Shown here: positions 46,830 to 59,100 of the stretch, in pieces
Position numbering within the stretch: position 1 is the stretch's first letter
Layout of the letters: the number at the start of each line of letters is the position of its first letter
Source: Tachinus rufipes
Taxonomy: Eukaryota > Arthropoda > Insecta > Coleoptera > Staphylinidae
Length of the DNA stretch: 64,000 bases
Reading direction: 5' to 3'
NCBI GenBank assembly: GCA_963932245.1
Contig: OZ010750.1
Location: 53,669,000-53,732,999, forward strand
Translations under genes and position numbers: made by a program
The notes under the pieces: generated by a model
What the model saw: the letters and a program-made list of their open reading frames with translations, nothing else
What the model was told of the DNA's origin: nothing
The model's database searches: none

Positions 46830-47615
46830 TTCGTGATGATTGGGTTTTTATAACTCTTGTCTACCTGACAGACGGAATAAATTGTTAGCTACTGAAGAAA
46901 ACAAGCACATGTACAAAAAGTCTAATTATATGAACCCACATGTTGTCCGAGCAGTCTTCAGTTTATGTTATTAGTAATGTCCCGTTAACTGTTTGTCTTA
47001 CCTTATTGGATTGTTGACAGTTCTTGGAACAAGTTGCATCCAAATTGTCTCTAAGTTTGTCGATTGTTTTGTGCAATCAGATTGACAGACCAAACTGTAT
47101 AGATATAAAAGATTATTTAATTTATTTAATATTTGCTTGTCAATCCACCAAAGTTTACATCCTGTAAGCAAATAAATTTATTTCTCAAATATAAATATAA
47201 AGGTCTATAAAAACAATTATTGTCTAAAACGGGCTTTAAATTACCTCTAACAGCTTTGAAAACTGTGCTGAGGCTTCTATAATTTCTCAAATTCTTCCTA
47301 GATCTGAAGTTTTCTAATAGTCTCTTGAGCAATTAAAATCCAGACTTTTTTATGTACTTATGTTTCTGTATGGCGGCCTAAGTTGCCAAAAAACTTACTT
47401 GAATTATTGGAACCTACGGTCACATAAAGCCTCGCCAAACCCGCGCGGCCTGAAATTACGTGCTGCCAAATGTGAATAATTTAGTGCAACCTGCAGCCTG
47501 ATAACAATTTTTGTTTTGTTTTATGGCTGCTTTTTAGGTGACTTCCGCATCACCCCCGTTGATAAAAAGTTATTATTTAGTGCTGTTTTTGGAAATCAAA
47601 CCCCAGATTTCAGGG
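46830..47615. other. Decayed repeat DNA
   Basis: Contains a motif TTGAATTATTRGARCC near 47400 that recurs near 51230. It also has GGTGACTTCCGCATCACCCC near 47537, inverted relative to the jockey-type LINE end at 43.4 kb. These are dispersed-repeat traces; no gene recognised. Confidence 0.4.
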
Positions 47616-47619
47616 TCTA

Positions 47620-48078
47620 GAACACTTCGGCGCTGACCGTTTCGGCGCCGGCCATTTCGGCGCTAGAACTTTTCAAATAAAATAAGTAAATACATATATA
47701 TTATAATCATAAAAATTTATTTGTTTTATATACATAATAAATAATGTATGATAAATAAAATCTTTAGTATGGTATTTTTCAACATTTTATATTGTTAATT
47801 CTATTTGTTATTTATTTCAATAGACTATTAATTATTCTTTATACTTTTTATTTGCGGTCCAAAATTGTATTTAGTTGTTATACTATATATTGTATATTTG
47901 ACAATTTAAACATGTACGTACATATATTATGTTTTTTATCTGTAATTTCTGTTTGATATGTTATGTAATTTTTATGTATTTTATATTTTATTTATCATAC
48001 AATATTTATTATGTCTCATAAAACAAATCAATTTTTATTATAATGTATATATTTATTTGAAAAGTTCTGGCGACGAAA
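47620..48078. mobile_element. TTCGGCGC-ended MITE (family C, copy 2)
   Basis: Left end has repeated TTCGGCGC units (ACACTTCGGCGCTGACC, TTTCGGCGCCGGCC, TTTCGGCGCTAGAACTTTT). Right end has AAAAGTTCTGGCGACGAAAT inverted. The interior is AT-rich and matches copy 1 (38198-39833). About 460 bp, no coding capacity. Confidence 0.75.
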
Positions 48079-48079
48079 T

Positions 48080-49170
48080 CAAGTTTTATTACTTTGATTA
48101 ATAAATTTTGTTGCTAAATAGCTTTACAAGAAATTGTCTTCGTCGTAAATTTTTGTCGTTAATCAGTTTAACGTCAGTATTTAAGTCAATGTAGTCCTGC
48201 CGGCAACATGCCTGCCGCTCCACTTCAAAGTAAATATACAAGTACGTCTTGAGAGGTAAAAATAGCCAATTACATATCTCAAAAAACTTGTTGTCAATAG
48301 GCAAAGTATGCCATTGGCTGTTTCTTACTTTTTTCGCTGTTCATTTTCAAGTTTTGAAACCTGGGTTTGCACTTTTAAAGTCTGATTTGACAATTCGGAA
48401 CTAACTGAACTTGGTGGCCGAATTTCTAGTTTAAAAGGTCGGATTTACAGTTTCAATAGTCGTATAGAAATTTTAACCTTTAAAAGCACGAGAACTTATA
48501 ATTTAAAGACTGGATGATTAACAGTTCAGTTTCGTACAATTGCCGTCGCCGCGGGTTATGATTTTTGAAGAAAAATTTTTTTTTTTAAGAAAATTAATGA
48601 TTTCCAAAATTCGCGTAATTTAATCTACTATTTTAATTGCAAAACTTTTTCAGTTTTGATTTTGAAGCTGGACTTTAGGAAAGCTTCAAAATCTTCTAAG
48701 GTATTTAAGATTTGTTTGTTAGCTTATACTAGCTATTTCTCTACTAGCTTTCTATAATTCTTAAATTTGTTTAGAGATTGTTTGGACTCTTAAGTCTTCT
48801 AAGAGGTGATGGCTGTAGTTAAGTTTTATCAAACCTTTCAAAACAGTTTATATCAGTCTTTTATATCATTTAAAACTTTTTAAACATATTTCCAGTATTT
48901 TAAAGTTTTCTAGTATTTTTAGTAAATCCCTAAAAAGCCATCAAAGCTACGACAATTCTCAATTATCATTTAAAACTTTTCCCCCGTTATTATTGTTGCA
49001 TCTTGTAAATAACTTCTCAAAGTCTTCTGAAGTTTTCTAGGGTCGTTTAAATCAAATTATTTAATGTCATATCAAACTATTTTTTTTAATCTTCAGTACC
49101 TCCTCTTCGAAATAATCAAAACAATTTACTAACAGTTACGAATAAGAAGAAAATAACAGTTATTTCAGCA
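48080..49170. other. AT-rich DNA, nothing identified
   Basis: Multiple short TCTTCTAAGTTTT-like phrases but no defined repeat unit, gene or RNA. Confidence 0.45.
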
Positions 49171-49204
49171 AAACCAATTTGTATCTAATTCTAAATCCTC
49201 CTAT

Positions 49205-49402
49205 TGTTGTACCTGCAATACCGGTTAGTGATAAAATAATTCTAATTTGCTTTAGGCTACAGGTAGTTAAAATATATCTTTTAAAATTAAATACCAGAAA
49301 GGCGTCAGGTATAGATGAAATTCCACCTATTATTCTAAAAACATTTGCAAATAAATTAGCTACCATTCTGACTAAAATATTTGCCTTATATAAAAAATAA
49401 TT
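49205..49402 (+). pseudogene. Jockey-like reverse transcriptase fragment
   Basis: Plus-strand frame contains LLKLNTRKASGIDEIPPIIL then KTFANKLATILTKIFALYKK, the RT domain 0/1 block (KASGxDxIP) of jockey/CR1-type LINEs. Only about 55 codons remain. Confidence 0.7.
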
Positions 49403-49779
49403 ATTCATTCAATTTACAATACTGCCAAGTGTATAATAATTGTTTAAACAACTGATTGCTGAGTTTGAATTATAGCTATTTCCATTATAAGTTATCATTA
49501 CACAATCTTTCCTTCTAGATGTATGCATATGTGTATTTATCAACACAAAATACAGATTATGCTACACTGGACTATCATAAAACACTTAATATTAGTGTTA
49601 AATAAATTAAGATTATGTAGCAGAGGTTGGCAACTCTTATAATAATATAATAAATGTTTATTTCTTGCCTTTCGGCCTTGAAAATTCTACAACTTAACAT
49701 ATTTTTACCATATAAACTTAATTTACTTCTAATATTACATATAATCAGGGTTTAGGGTAATTTTAAACCCTGTTTTTAA

Positions 49780-50990
49780 TTAATTATTTATTAGTTTTGT
49801 TTCAATTTGTTTTCTTCTTTTCGTTACCGCTATCATCCATTTTATTCCTCCTCCATCTTCTTTCAGTACCTCATTTCTCTTCATTTGCCCTTCTCTCATC
49901 TCATTGCATATTAGCATGTGTTCTATGTTTTCCCTCGTTTCTCCACACGTTCTACACTTTTTCGTCCATCCAAAATTTACACACTTTCTCCTCATTTCCA
50001 CATCTGAATCTTGCAATCATTCTTTTTTCCGTTCTTTTATACTTTACACTTTCTAGGTACTTTGGTAGTGCATCCGTTATATGTACATAATTTGAATCTA
50101 GGTACAGATTCATTTATCCGTACTCTACGCACTTGCACTTGTATATCTCTATCTCTTATCATAATTTCATTCAACATACTTCTATCTATTCTCAATCTAT
50201 CTACTTCCTCACTAGCATATCCATTCCTGTTAAAATATTTTTCTCTGTTTGTTCCCATTTTTCCGCATTTTACTTTCATTTTCTTCTTTAAGCACTCCTG
50301 TAAAATTTTACATTCATTTCTTTCTTCATACCTCATTGCTCGCTTTCCTGTACTCTTAATTTGTCTATTTTAACTTCTTCCATTACAATGTATGTTGGGG
50401 TCCCTTTGTTTACTCCTAATACTCATCTCCAGTATTTTGTTTGAATAGCCTCTAATTTTTCCTGCTCTTTCCACCCCCAAATTTTCGCTCCGTACAATAA
50501 CATACTTTTTACTAAACTTTCAAAAATCATTCCTTTTATTCTCATACATTCAAATTTTCTTTCACCAATTCCCCATACTTGTCTTACCGCTTTATTAGCC
50601 TTTCTTGTCATATTTTTTATGTGTTCATTTTCATTATTGTTCGTACAAAAAACATATCCTAGATATTTAAATGACTTTACTTCTTCAATTTGTTTTCCAT
50701 CCCATTTCCAGTTTTCTACTCTGCGTCTTCCTCCCATCATCATTTTTGTTTTATTTACATTCACTTCCAACTCTTTTTTTTCTAAAATATTTATGTAGAC
50801 ATCTAATCATTTCGTTCATTTTATTTGCTTGTTTTGCTACAATCACCATGTCGTCTGCATAAGCCAGCGACCACACTTTTTTTCCGCCCACCACCACCCC
50901 ACCCGTCTGCGCCCTACATAGCATCTCTTCTACATCTGCAATGTATGCCGCAAATAAACTAGGGCTGAGTGAGTTCATAGATATTGGACC
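49780..50990 (-). pseudogene. LINE reverse transcriptase C-terminal half with zinc-binding tail
   Basis: Minus-strand segments: 50978-50751 (LSPSLFAAYIADVEEML, then YADDMVIVAKQANKMNEM, RT active site), 50770-50423 (NKTKMMMGGRR, FKYLGYVFCTNNNENEHIKN, LLYGAKIWGWKEQEKLEAIQ), 50336-50037 (charged linker with RDRDIQVQVRRVRIN) and 50016-49780 (CRTCGETRENIEHMLICNEM, a CxxC...H...C putative zinc-binding tail). Segments are joined by frameshifts. The amino-acid style matches the endonuclease fragment at 33 kb. 5'-truncated within the RT and inactive. Confidence 0.8.
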
Positions 50991-50999
50991 AAAACTTTT

Positions 51000-52740
51000 A
51001 AATGAGATTTGTTTAACCGTATTATTGCAACATGGAATAAGCTGGAATTGATTATTTGCCGAGACTTAGAATCCGCAAATATTTAAGGTCAGTATTCACA
51101 GACTGCTTAAATCTCGTCTTCGCTGTGATAGTTTCAACAAGTGTAGTTTTATTCGTTGAAATTCAAAGGTTATGTTGGTATGACATATTAAGTCAAAATT
51201 CAAAAATTTGGAAAAGTTGCTGAAGAACTCTTGAATTATTAGAGCCACGGCTACATAGCCGGACAGCACTGCAAAAAGTTGCTGAAGAATGCTTGAAAAG
51301 CGACGCCCACATAAAGCCATATTTGAATAATTTAGCGCATTTTTTTATTATTTTTAGAGAAAACACAAGTCCCATAAGAAAGTTTGCGTGACGTATCCGA
51401 ATCCAGCGTCAAAACACACAACCTGATCGATTGACACGTTTATGGCCGGATTTCTAGATTTGAAGGCCGGATTTACGGGGCCCAATTTTTTTGCGAAGTT
51501 GCTATATCAAGAAGAAGTGGCCTATCAAGACAATAATTTTGGCGCATCCGAAAGTAAAAATTGACACAATAAGGCGGTTTTTTTATTAAAAACTTCTGAA
51601 ACCGTCTCCGCGGCTTTCGAACAAATGTCGGGTCGGATCGAGTGATTACGGAAGCTTAGATATCTAGAAATTTATCTCCGTCCAAACTTTATGTTGGGGC
51701 AAAAGCCAAATCGTATCGCCCTAAACTAAAGATTTTAAGTTATAAGAAGTGTAGGTGACTTCTAGGCCCTGTCACAATCAACTATAATTCTAAAAAGACT
51801 TCTCAAAGTTTTATAAGGATTTTAAAAACATAAGTAAGTTTTTTACTCACATTCTTTTTTAAGATTTGTCAATTTTCTAATGTCTTTTTTCCCTAAGCGC
51901 CTAAATTATGACTAGCAGGTCTCAACAAATTCTCATAAAAAAGTTTTGTTTTTTTTTTCATTATCTTTTTTCTTCTCATGTTTTTTCAAGAACCTTTTGT
52001 GATTGCGTGTTATCTAAGATATTTATATTTTTTGAATGTCCATTAAAACCTTCAAAGTCTTGCTGTCTAAGACTTTTAATTCTAATATCCTTGTAAAATT
52101 AACTTCTGCTGTCAGAGCAGCCACTGGGATATGCAAAACATAAATGATTAAATAAATAGGACTTGGGCCAAAGACTGTGAGGTCACCCCATTTATAGCAT
52201 AATTTCATTTGGATTGTACCATACATACTTGCAGAGGGCACGTGTGCGTGCTATATTCCGCTCGTTGCATGGTGAAGCACAAAACGTTCTATTCCCACGA
52301 CTGATGTCGCGCATTTTTAATTATTTACAAAATTAATTCGTTTTTGACCTTCTATCCTTAATAAATAATTTAATATTAATCAATTATCAAATAGCACTTC
52401 TTTGTGTCACAAAATTCAATATTTATGTGAAATAAATAATATTTATTAATTAAATAATTTAGCCCATTTTGGTAGATTAAGTGCGTAAAAATGTTTTTAT
52501 ACATAACAAACCTCTTACCCAGCGTTCTTACCCACATCAATCATGTTCTTCTCCTAATCAGCAATATCATCTTAAAAATAACTTTCTCTCATCAGTCTTC
52601 TGAAGAGTTCTCATGCACTCTAAAATTCTCTAATTATATATAGTTAGAAGAAAGTCTGCATTACTAGTCTTTTCAGGCCAATATGCCAAAAAAATATACG
52701 AACTAATTTAACCAAGGTAGTTGGGATTAACTCAAATAAA
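51000..52740. other. No gene; decayed dispersed repeats
   Basis: A motif with GTTGCTGAAGAA occurs twice near 51216 and 51280. TTGAATTATTAGAGCCACGG near 51230 resembles 47397-47420. No open frame with known domains. Confidence 0.4.
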
Positions 52741-54718
52741 CATTCCCTGTATAACAACATTTTATTAGAATAGACAACTTTACAAACACATATTTATAAG
52801 TGATTATGAATTTTTATCATAAAAATATCACATCATGGCAAAACTAATTAATACATAAAATAATTTTTCTTAGTAAAGATGGAAGTACCTAAAACACATA
52901 TATATTTATAAAATACAGAGAAATATATTAGTAAATTATTTATCTGTGTTAGGCCAGTAATCTGTATAGAAATTCAATTAGGCTAATCATTATTACAAAA
53001 TAACAAGAAAAACGTATAGAAAATTTTACTTTAATTAATTATCTAAATTCTCTACATTCAGTTTTATTTTAAAAAGTGATTTAAAAACAAGTAGAAAATA
53101 ATCAACAAACGTAATAATCATATAACTAACAAATCGTTATAAGTTATAAATGTAACATACGAGTTTGTTTTGTTTTCATATTTTTTTAAATATTTTTTAT
53201 AAAATACATAAAATTTAAAGATATATATATAATATATTTGTACCATTTATATATTAATCATTTTTATTTTACCTAATTAATTTGGTTAGCACAACAAATA
53301 TATTTTTAATAAAATTAATTCAAAAATGGCTGCTTAAAACAGGACATGCAAGCGGCCATCTTTTTAATATTAAATTTTGATAGGCACATTATATTAGATA
53401 CATATTTATAAAATAAACAAATCTTAAAACAATTGTATTTACATAACATTTTCTGGAATAAATTAAATGCTTTCTTTGATTTCAATAAAAATAATTGTTT
53501 GAAAATGATATGTATGTTATTTACAATAAATATGTTAAATATACAAATCTGTATAATTAACATACTCGATAGTATTCATTTTTTTCAAGCAGTGTTGCCA
53601 ACTTTATAAAGTATTCAAATTAATATATTTAAATTGTGACAACGCAAAGTCAAAATTTTACTGTTTACAGGAATCAACCTAGTTTATGTCAAAGTGGATT
53701 AATGTTAATGAAGAGTCTTTTTAGACTGATGTCAGAAATTTGTATTTTCAGTATGTATTAAATATACAGGTGTCATTCCTATACTTAATATGAATGTGGC
53801 CACTCCTATGAATAGTGAAGTAGTAAATGTCGCACTGGCGCGCACTTGTTTTTGTTATGCAAACAAGTATGGGTTTCATTATTAAAGTGCAAGTGTATTA
53901 ATATTTATTCTCTCCTCAAACATAAAAATAAATAAGAACAAGTGCAATACTGCTCAGAGTAGGCTGTTTCTATAAGTTCAATGTAGGTAAACAACACAAA
54001 TTTCTCATAACAAAACCGGGTGCGCGCGCGTGCGTTATTTATCACTTTCACTATTCTTAAGGAGGTGTCACATTCATGCTATGTATTGGAATGATTTTGT
54101 CAATCTGTAACGATTAACCAAATAAAAATGTGAATACGAACAAAAAAAGTTAAGAAAAGTGATAATACCTTTTGATTGCATTTATAAATTATTTCAATGT
54201 AAAGCACCAATATGTATACAAATCTTTATGTGCTTGTTGAAATATATTCTATTACATGTTTGAAAAAAAATAATATTAATTTTATAATCCAGTAATAAAT
54301 TAGATATATACGAAACCCATTAGTAAGAGAGAGAGTGGAAATGCTATAGATACCGCCAACAATCTCGTTTCAAAGCCTCATCGAGCTATAAAATTTCATT
54401 TTTTCAAATTAACACCTACATAAATAAATGCTTACATATAAACTTCCTCATTCAAGTTAAAACCAAGATCCAATATCCATATTGTATATACATATTATAC
54501 ATTTAATCAAATAAATTAGCTGTAGCTTAATTGTGCCTTAAAAAGCGCCAGTCTGCTGTACAATCTCTTATTAAATTGACATTAATCATCTCACTTCATA
54601 CATTTCTACATTAAAAAAGATAAAGTTGAGAGAATACCTGTTGACATGTTCATTAAACAATATTTTACAAATCTACAACAAGGTATTTTACTTGAATAAA
54701 AACCACTATGATTGCTCC

Positions 54719-54910
54719 TGCACTTAGATTTTTCCTAACAAGTTTTGTAATAGTATTTACTATTACAAAACTTGTTAGGAAAAATATTTATTTCATAACA
54801 AACATTAATTATATATTTTACATTGTGTGATGATAAATGTGTATATGAAAAAGGTTATAGACTAATGTCTTTCTACTCTAAATCCGCTACTTGTTAAGAA
54901 AAATCTAAGA
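54719..54910. repeat. Nested inverted repeats with a perfect 28-bp hairpin
   Basis: Arms 54728-54755 and 54758-54785 are perfect reverse complements with only two bases between them (arm includes CCTAACAAGTTTTGTAATAG). An outer copy, CTTGTTAAGAAAAATCTAAG at 54889-54908, also pairs with the left arm's flank at 54721-54742. This nested symmetry suggests a small foldback element that has partly duplicated. Confidence 0.8.
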
Positions 54911-54988
54911 GCGTGGTTGCTTGCATGTTAACTTAATAATAACTATAAATTTTGACTTTTGAATAACGTTCGCACCTATGCGCTATTA

Positions 54989-55218
54989 GGCGCGTTCGTT
55001 TTGCCAATATCACTGAAATTTTGATCACTTGATGATGACCTAAAATATTACTTAATTATTGTTTAACACGATACATAACAAAGAACGACTAATTTCACTT
55101 TATCTCGAACTGTTTTATTCATTACTCGCCATATTTTTAAATTTATGTCACCGAATTCGTTTAATTTATCATCACCAAGTGATCAAAATTTCAGTGATAT
55201 TGGCGAAACGAACGCGCA
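54989..55218. mobile_element. 230-bp MITE with 50-bp TIRs
   Basis: Arms 54989-55038 and 55168-55217 match at all but about three positions (GCGCGTTCGTTT, CCAATATCACTGAAATTTTG, ATCACTTG). TA dinucleotides flank the element (54987-54988 and 55219-55220), consistent with a Tc1/mariner-type target. No coding sequence. Confidence 0.85.
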
Positions 55219-55824
55219 TATCGTCATCTACTCAATTAGACATTCCTAGCCAAAAAGGCTACCTTAATAAAAAAAAGTTGGCAATACTGCGAATATTCAT
55301 AAAATGAATTAGATTTGTTAAAATGATTTAAGTTAAATTGTTCAAAATTAATGAAACAAAATTAGTTTACTCATAATAGTGTAATTACTAAAGCATACAA
55401 CATTAATACACTTAGACAAATATTATTATTTGCACATATTAAGCAAATTTCATTGTACATCATTTGATATAAATTTAAAAAAAAATATACACTAAGACAT
55501 GCCTAATACAATGAATTAGCAATTAGTGCCATTCAAATTTGATAAAATAGTGTAAAAACCTTAAATTAAATCTGATTTGATTTTAGCAACGTTAAATATA
55601 TAGCCCATTATAAGTTAGAACATGTTTGACACATTCAATTTAAAGCAATTTGTAGCAGACAAGTTGCTAAAATCAGAGCAGTATTGCAAACAGAATGAAA
55701 TTAAATTGTTAAAATGTGCATTTTTAAAATCTACTGGGGGTACACCTTAAATTCTAAAAAATATATATTTTATATGTATATAGTATTTACAAAAAGATGA
55801 TAGAAATACTTTTGTAAAAATGAT

Positions 55825-56119
55825 TTAAAGTGTTTTGTTGTTTTTAACGACAGGTAAGCTGAGTTTGGGCCGGGTTATAGTTTTATCGACTTGCGATATC
55901 GGATTAGACCGTCGCAATACCTTTACTGAAGTGGTCTTTTCCTTTTCAGAATTAAGTGTACGTTTACTTCTCTTTACTAATTTAGTATCCTTTTTAATAT
56001 CAGCTTCAACTTGAACCAACCATCCATTCTCATTTGATTTCGGTGTTGATGCTTTCACTGCTGTTGACGCAATTTTTCTTTGGCTCGTACGGCGGGTTGA
56101 TATCTGCGTTTCATCGTTT
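55825..56119 (-). CDS. Cdc14: Probable terminal exon of CDC14 (basic tail)
   Basis: Minus-strand open frame after a good acceptor (TACTGTTGACAG|A). It opens with one base that completes a codon left in phase 2 by exon f. It encodes about 97 residues, strongly basic: NDETQISTRRTSQRKIAST, KKDTKLVKRSKRTLNSEKEK, KLSLPVVKNNKTL then stop. Same strand, compatible phase and similar composition support it as the last CDC14 exon across a 5.8-kb intron. It could instead belong to another gene; no domain is recognisable. Confidence 0.55.
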
Positions 56120-59100
56120 CTGTCAACAGTAATTAAAAACTTCGTTTTGTTGTTTTTTTTCGTTTACTATCTTTTAAGAAATCACACAGATGATTTAATT
56201 CTGTACATAATCAACCATGCCTATCAAATCAAAATGTTACTTAATTTATATTGATTTCTAACTAACCCTACTACATACGTAACAATTCTTTTGCACTTAA
56301 TTTGGTATAAATTTATTACAAAAGATAACTAACAATACAATATAAATTACATGCAAAACATTAATAAAAAGTACTGTGTTGTAATTACTGAACAACTATT
56401 AATATAAAAAGGCAAGTCAATTATTAAAAAACAATATAATAAATAAGCAGTCCTAGCTCTACATCACAGTCCAGTCCATGTTTTAAACCAGTCTTTCTCA
56501 ATCCATTAGGCATATTTACACATAATTATAATCCGAGCACAATTTAATATTATTCGTATATTGCGGGTTTTTAAACGGTAGCGCTACGGTTAACCTAATC
56601 TAATATCCCTGAAAATTAGTACATTATCATAAAACTCGTACAATATGTTAATTATTAGAAAAAGATACAGTAGCGCTAAAAAAAGCGTTTTTTTCTCTTT
56701 CGCAAATAAAAATCGCATATATTTTTAGTAGCGCTACCGGATGAATAAAAAAACCAATGCAAGTGAAATAAAAGTTTGATTTGATGACACTAATGAAATT
56801 GTAATGTGTTAATAAAATAAAATAAATTTATTATAGCATTTTCTCATTTCAAGTGCTACTTGCAAATTATTTAATAACATTTTTGCATTAGCAGTACAAA
56901 TGCAGCTCACCTGACCTGCCATCAATAGTACTTTGAAAACATACATTATTTTAGTACATTATCATAGACTAATAAAATATGTAGTTCAAATCTGTGAAGA
57001 AATTTACAACTAATTTGTTGCTGTGCAATGTGGCCGTTATAAATTCTATACTTGTCCCCGACGATAAATAGTATTATATTATTTGTTACGTCTATGCTTA
57101 CAAGGAAGTAGATACAAATTATTTTATTTGTTAAAAAATAGAAAAAATATTGTAAAAATTACATTTTTTACATTTAAGGAATGAAAATGGATAAACAACT
57201 TTTAATATTACATATTAAAGCACTACTTGTAAAAATCTGGGAAGAAATTTGCAATTAACATGTTGAATGCTTTTGGCCGTTATATACTTGTCCCTAACTT
57301 TAATTAGTTACCGCCCGTGCGCGTGCCCACGATTCATTAAACACAGCGAATTTTGACGAAAAGGCATAACAACACATTTATCGACCTAGCTGCCAGTGTA
57401 TCGGCACCCACGCTACTGATGCGATCTACGCCTACCACGACTGCTTTCTAGTGCCAACCACAGCTCAATTTGGGCAAACAACTGTGCGGACTGGATTAAG
57501 TAAAGAACCACGAACCAACCAATCATCCACTGCAAGGTGTACTCTCAAACTTATATAATCAGATGTCAATGGCAAGACACATAGAAATATCCTGTGGTTG
57601 ATCCGCCATACTAAGCCCAGAAAAGAAGCAGATTGCCAAACAATCTAAAAAGGGAGAATAGCTGTTCAGACTAGCACTTAATCAAGCACCTTACCTTCAC
57701 AACTGCGGCACAAGGGAGCGACCCCTAGAATAATATAAACAAATCTTAAGCGAGTAAAAAGAACGGGCTCGAAGCCGGAGTAACCACTACTGGCTTTACG
57801 ACGGCGTAATAACACACCCGAAGCAGACCGCGAGGTAAGAACACGCATCAATAAACCCTGATAGAGAGTAGAGAGAAAGAATGTGATTAGTGGTAAACTG
57901 GCTTGACGGCCGCTTTAGGATACTCTGAAGCGGGTCGAAAGAAAAGATTCGCCATCGGCAATTCCCGATAGCGAGAAACTGTACAAAGTTATAACCAACG
58001 GACCTAGTCCCCGGCTGAACCTCAACCAAAGCAGATAGTTACCTCAATATCCGCCAGCAGGACTGACAGTTTTGATAAGCAGAAACGAGAAGTAAACCAA
58101 GTTGTGAACTTGGTGTAAGAATAGTGTTTTTCTTGAGAGCCACTATGTCAGCTTGCTGCCTTCTACATCCTTAAATACAAAAATAATAAACAAATACCGA
58201 GCGAGCTCAACTCAGTTGAGTAAACTCGTAACTTATTACTAGTCAGGACCTGCAAGTGATAACACAAAAAATGAAGGATCAATAAATTTGATTACCACTC
58301 GAGCCAAATGACACCAGTTACTAATTAATGGTGAGGACCTGCAAGTGATAACAAAAGAAATCAAGGATCAATAAATTTGATTACTACTTGAACCAAATAA
58401 CACCAGTACCTGCTCTAATAATTATTATTTGGGTGGTACTTGACGCCAAAGACAAGTTGTTACATGTATTTTACAGCTTAACCTACAAACCTGTAACCTA
58501 AAAAATTATTCCACATAGAAATTATACCCACTACTACGATTGGTACCCGAATCAAGTTAAACTATTTTTATTATTGAGAAAAATTATTGTTTACATTACT
58601 CTTGGAAATGAAACAAAATCCGGTAGCACTACTTTTGTAATTACAATTATTTGTATAGTAAAATTCTGTACTTTTAATTGAAACATTAGTATCTGATTAT
58701 TTTTGCATATTAAATATTCTCGGCTGCCCCGAAAAATGATGTCAAAAATTCCGAAAGTCTAAAACGGCCGTAACTTGTTTTCGAAAATATTGAATAAGTC
58801 ACAAAATCAAAAGAATTGCAATAACATTAGAAACCAAAATTTTTTCGAGCATTGGCGCCATTGGTGAACCAAGGCACGCAAAAATTGTGCTTAGTTTCAA
58901 ATGAAAGATCTATCCTATATCTACAATGATTATTCTTATAATTTTTTGATGATTGTACAAATAACCAGTGGCCAAAGTATTCACAAATGAATGGAAGTGT
59001 CCTGTGTGAGTTATACCCGTTTGACACTGTCTATAATTATGTCTTGAATTATATATATAATTTTTATTAGAATTCGTGTAATAATTCCATATATAAAATT

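Larger units (their letters stand above)
52741..55824. other. Very AT-rich; possible long CDC14 3'UTR
   Basis: No gene. If the exon at 56119-55825 is the last CDC14 exon, this would be its 3' untranslated region or immediate downstream DNA on the minus strand. TTTATT (AATAAA on the minus strand) at 52761-52766 is one of several possible polyadenylation signals. It carries the hairpin at 54728 and the MITE at 54989. Confidence 0.35.

Noticed and set aside
49797..50862. Plus-strand hydrophobic frames of 60-120 codons
   Set aside because: Antisense shadow of the LINE reverse transcriptase on the minus strand.
57594..57612. CTGTGGTTGATCCGCCA resembling the 5' end of 18S rRNA
   Set aside because: Only a dozen bases match and the following sequence is not rRNA.
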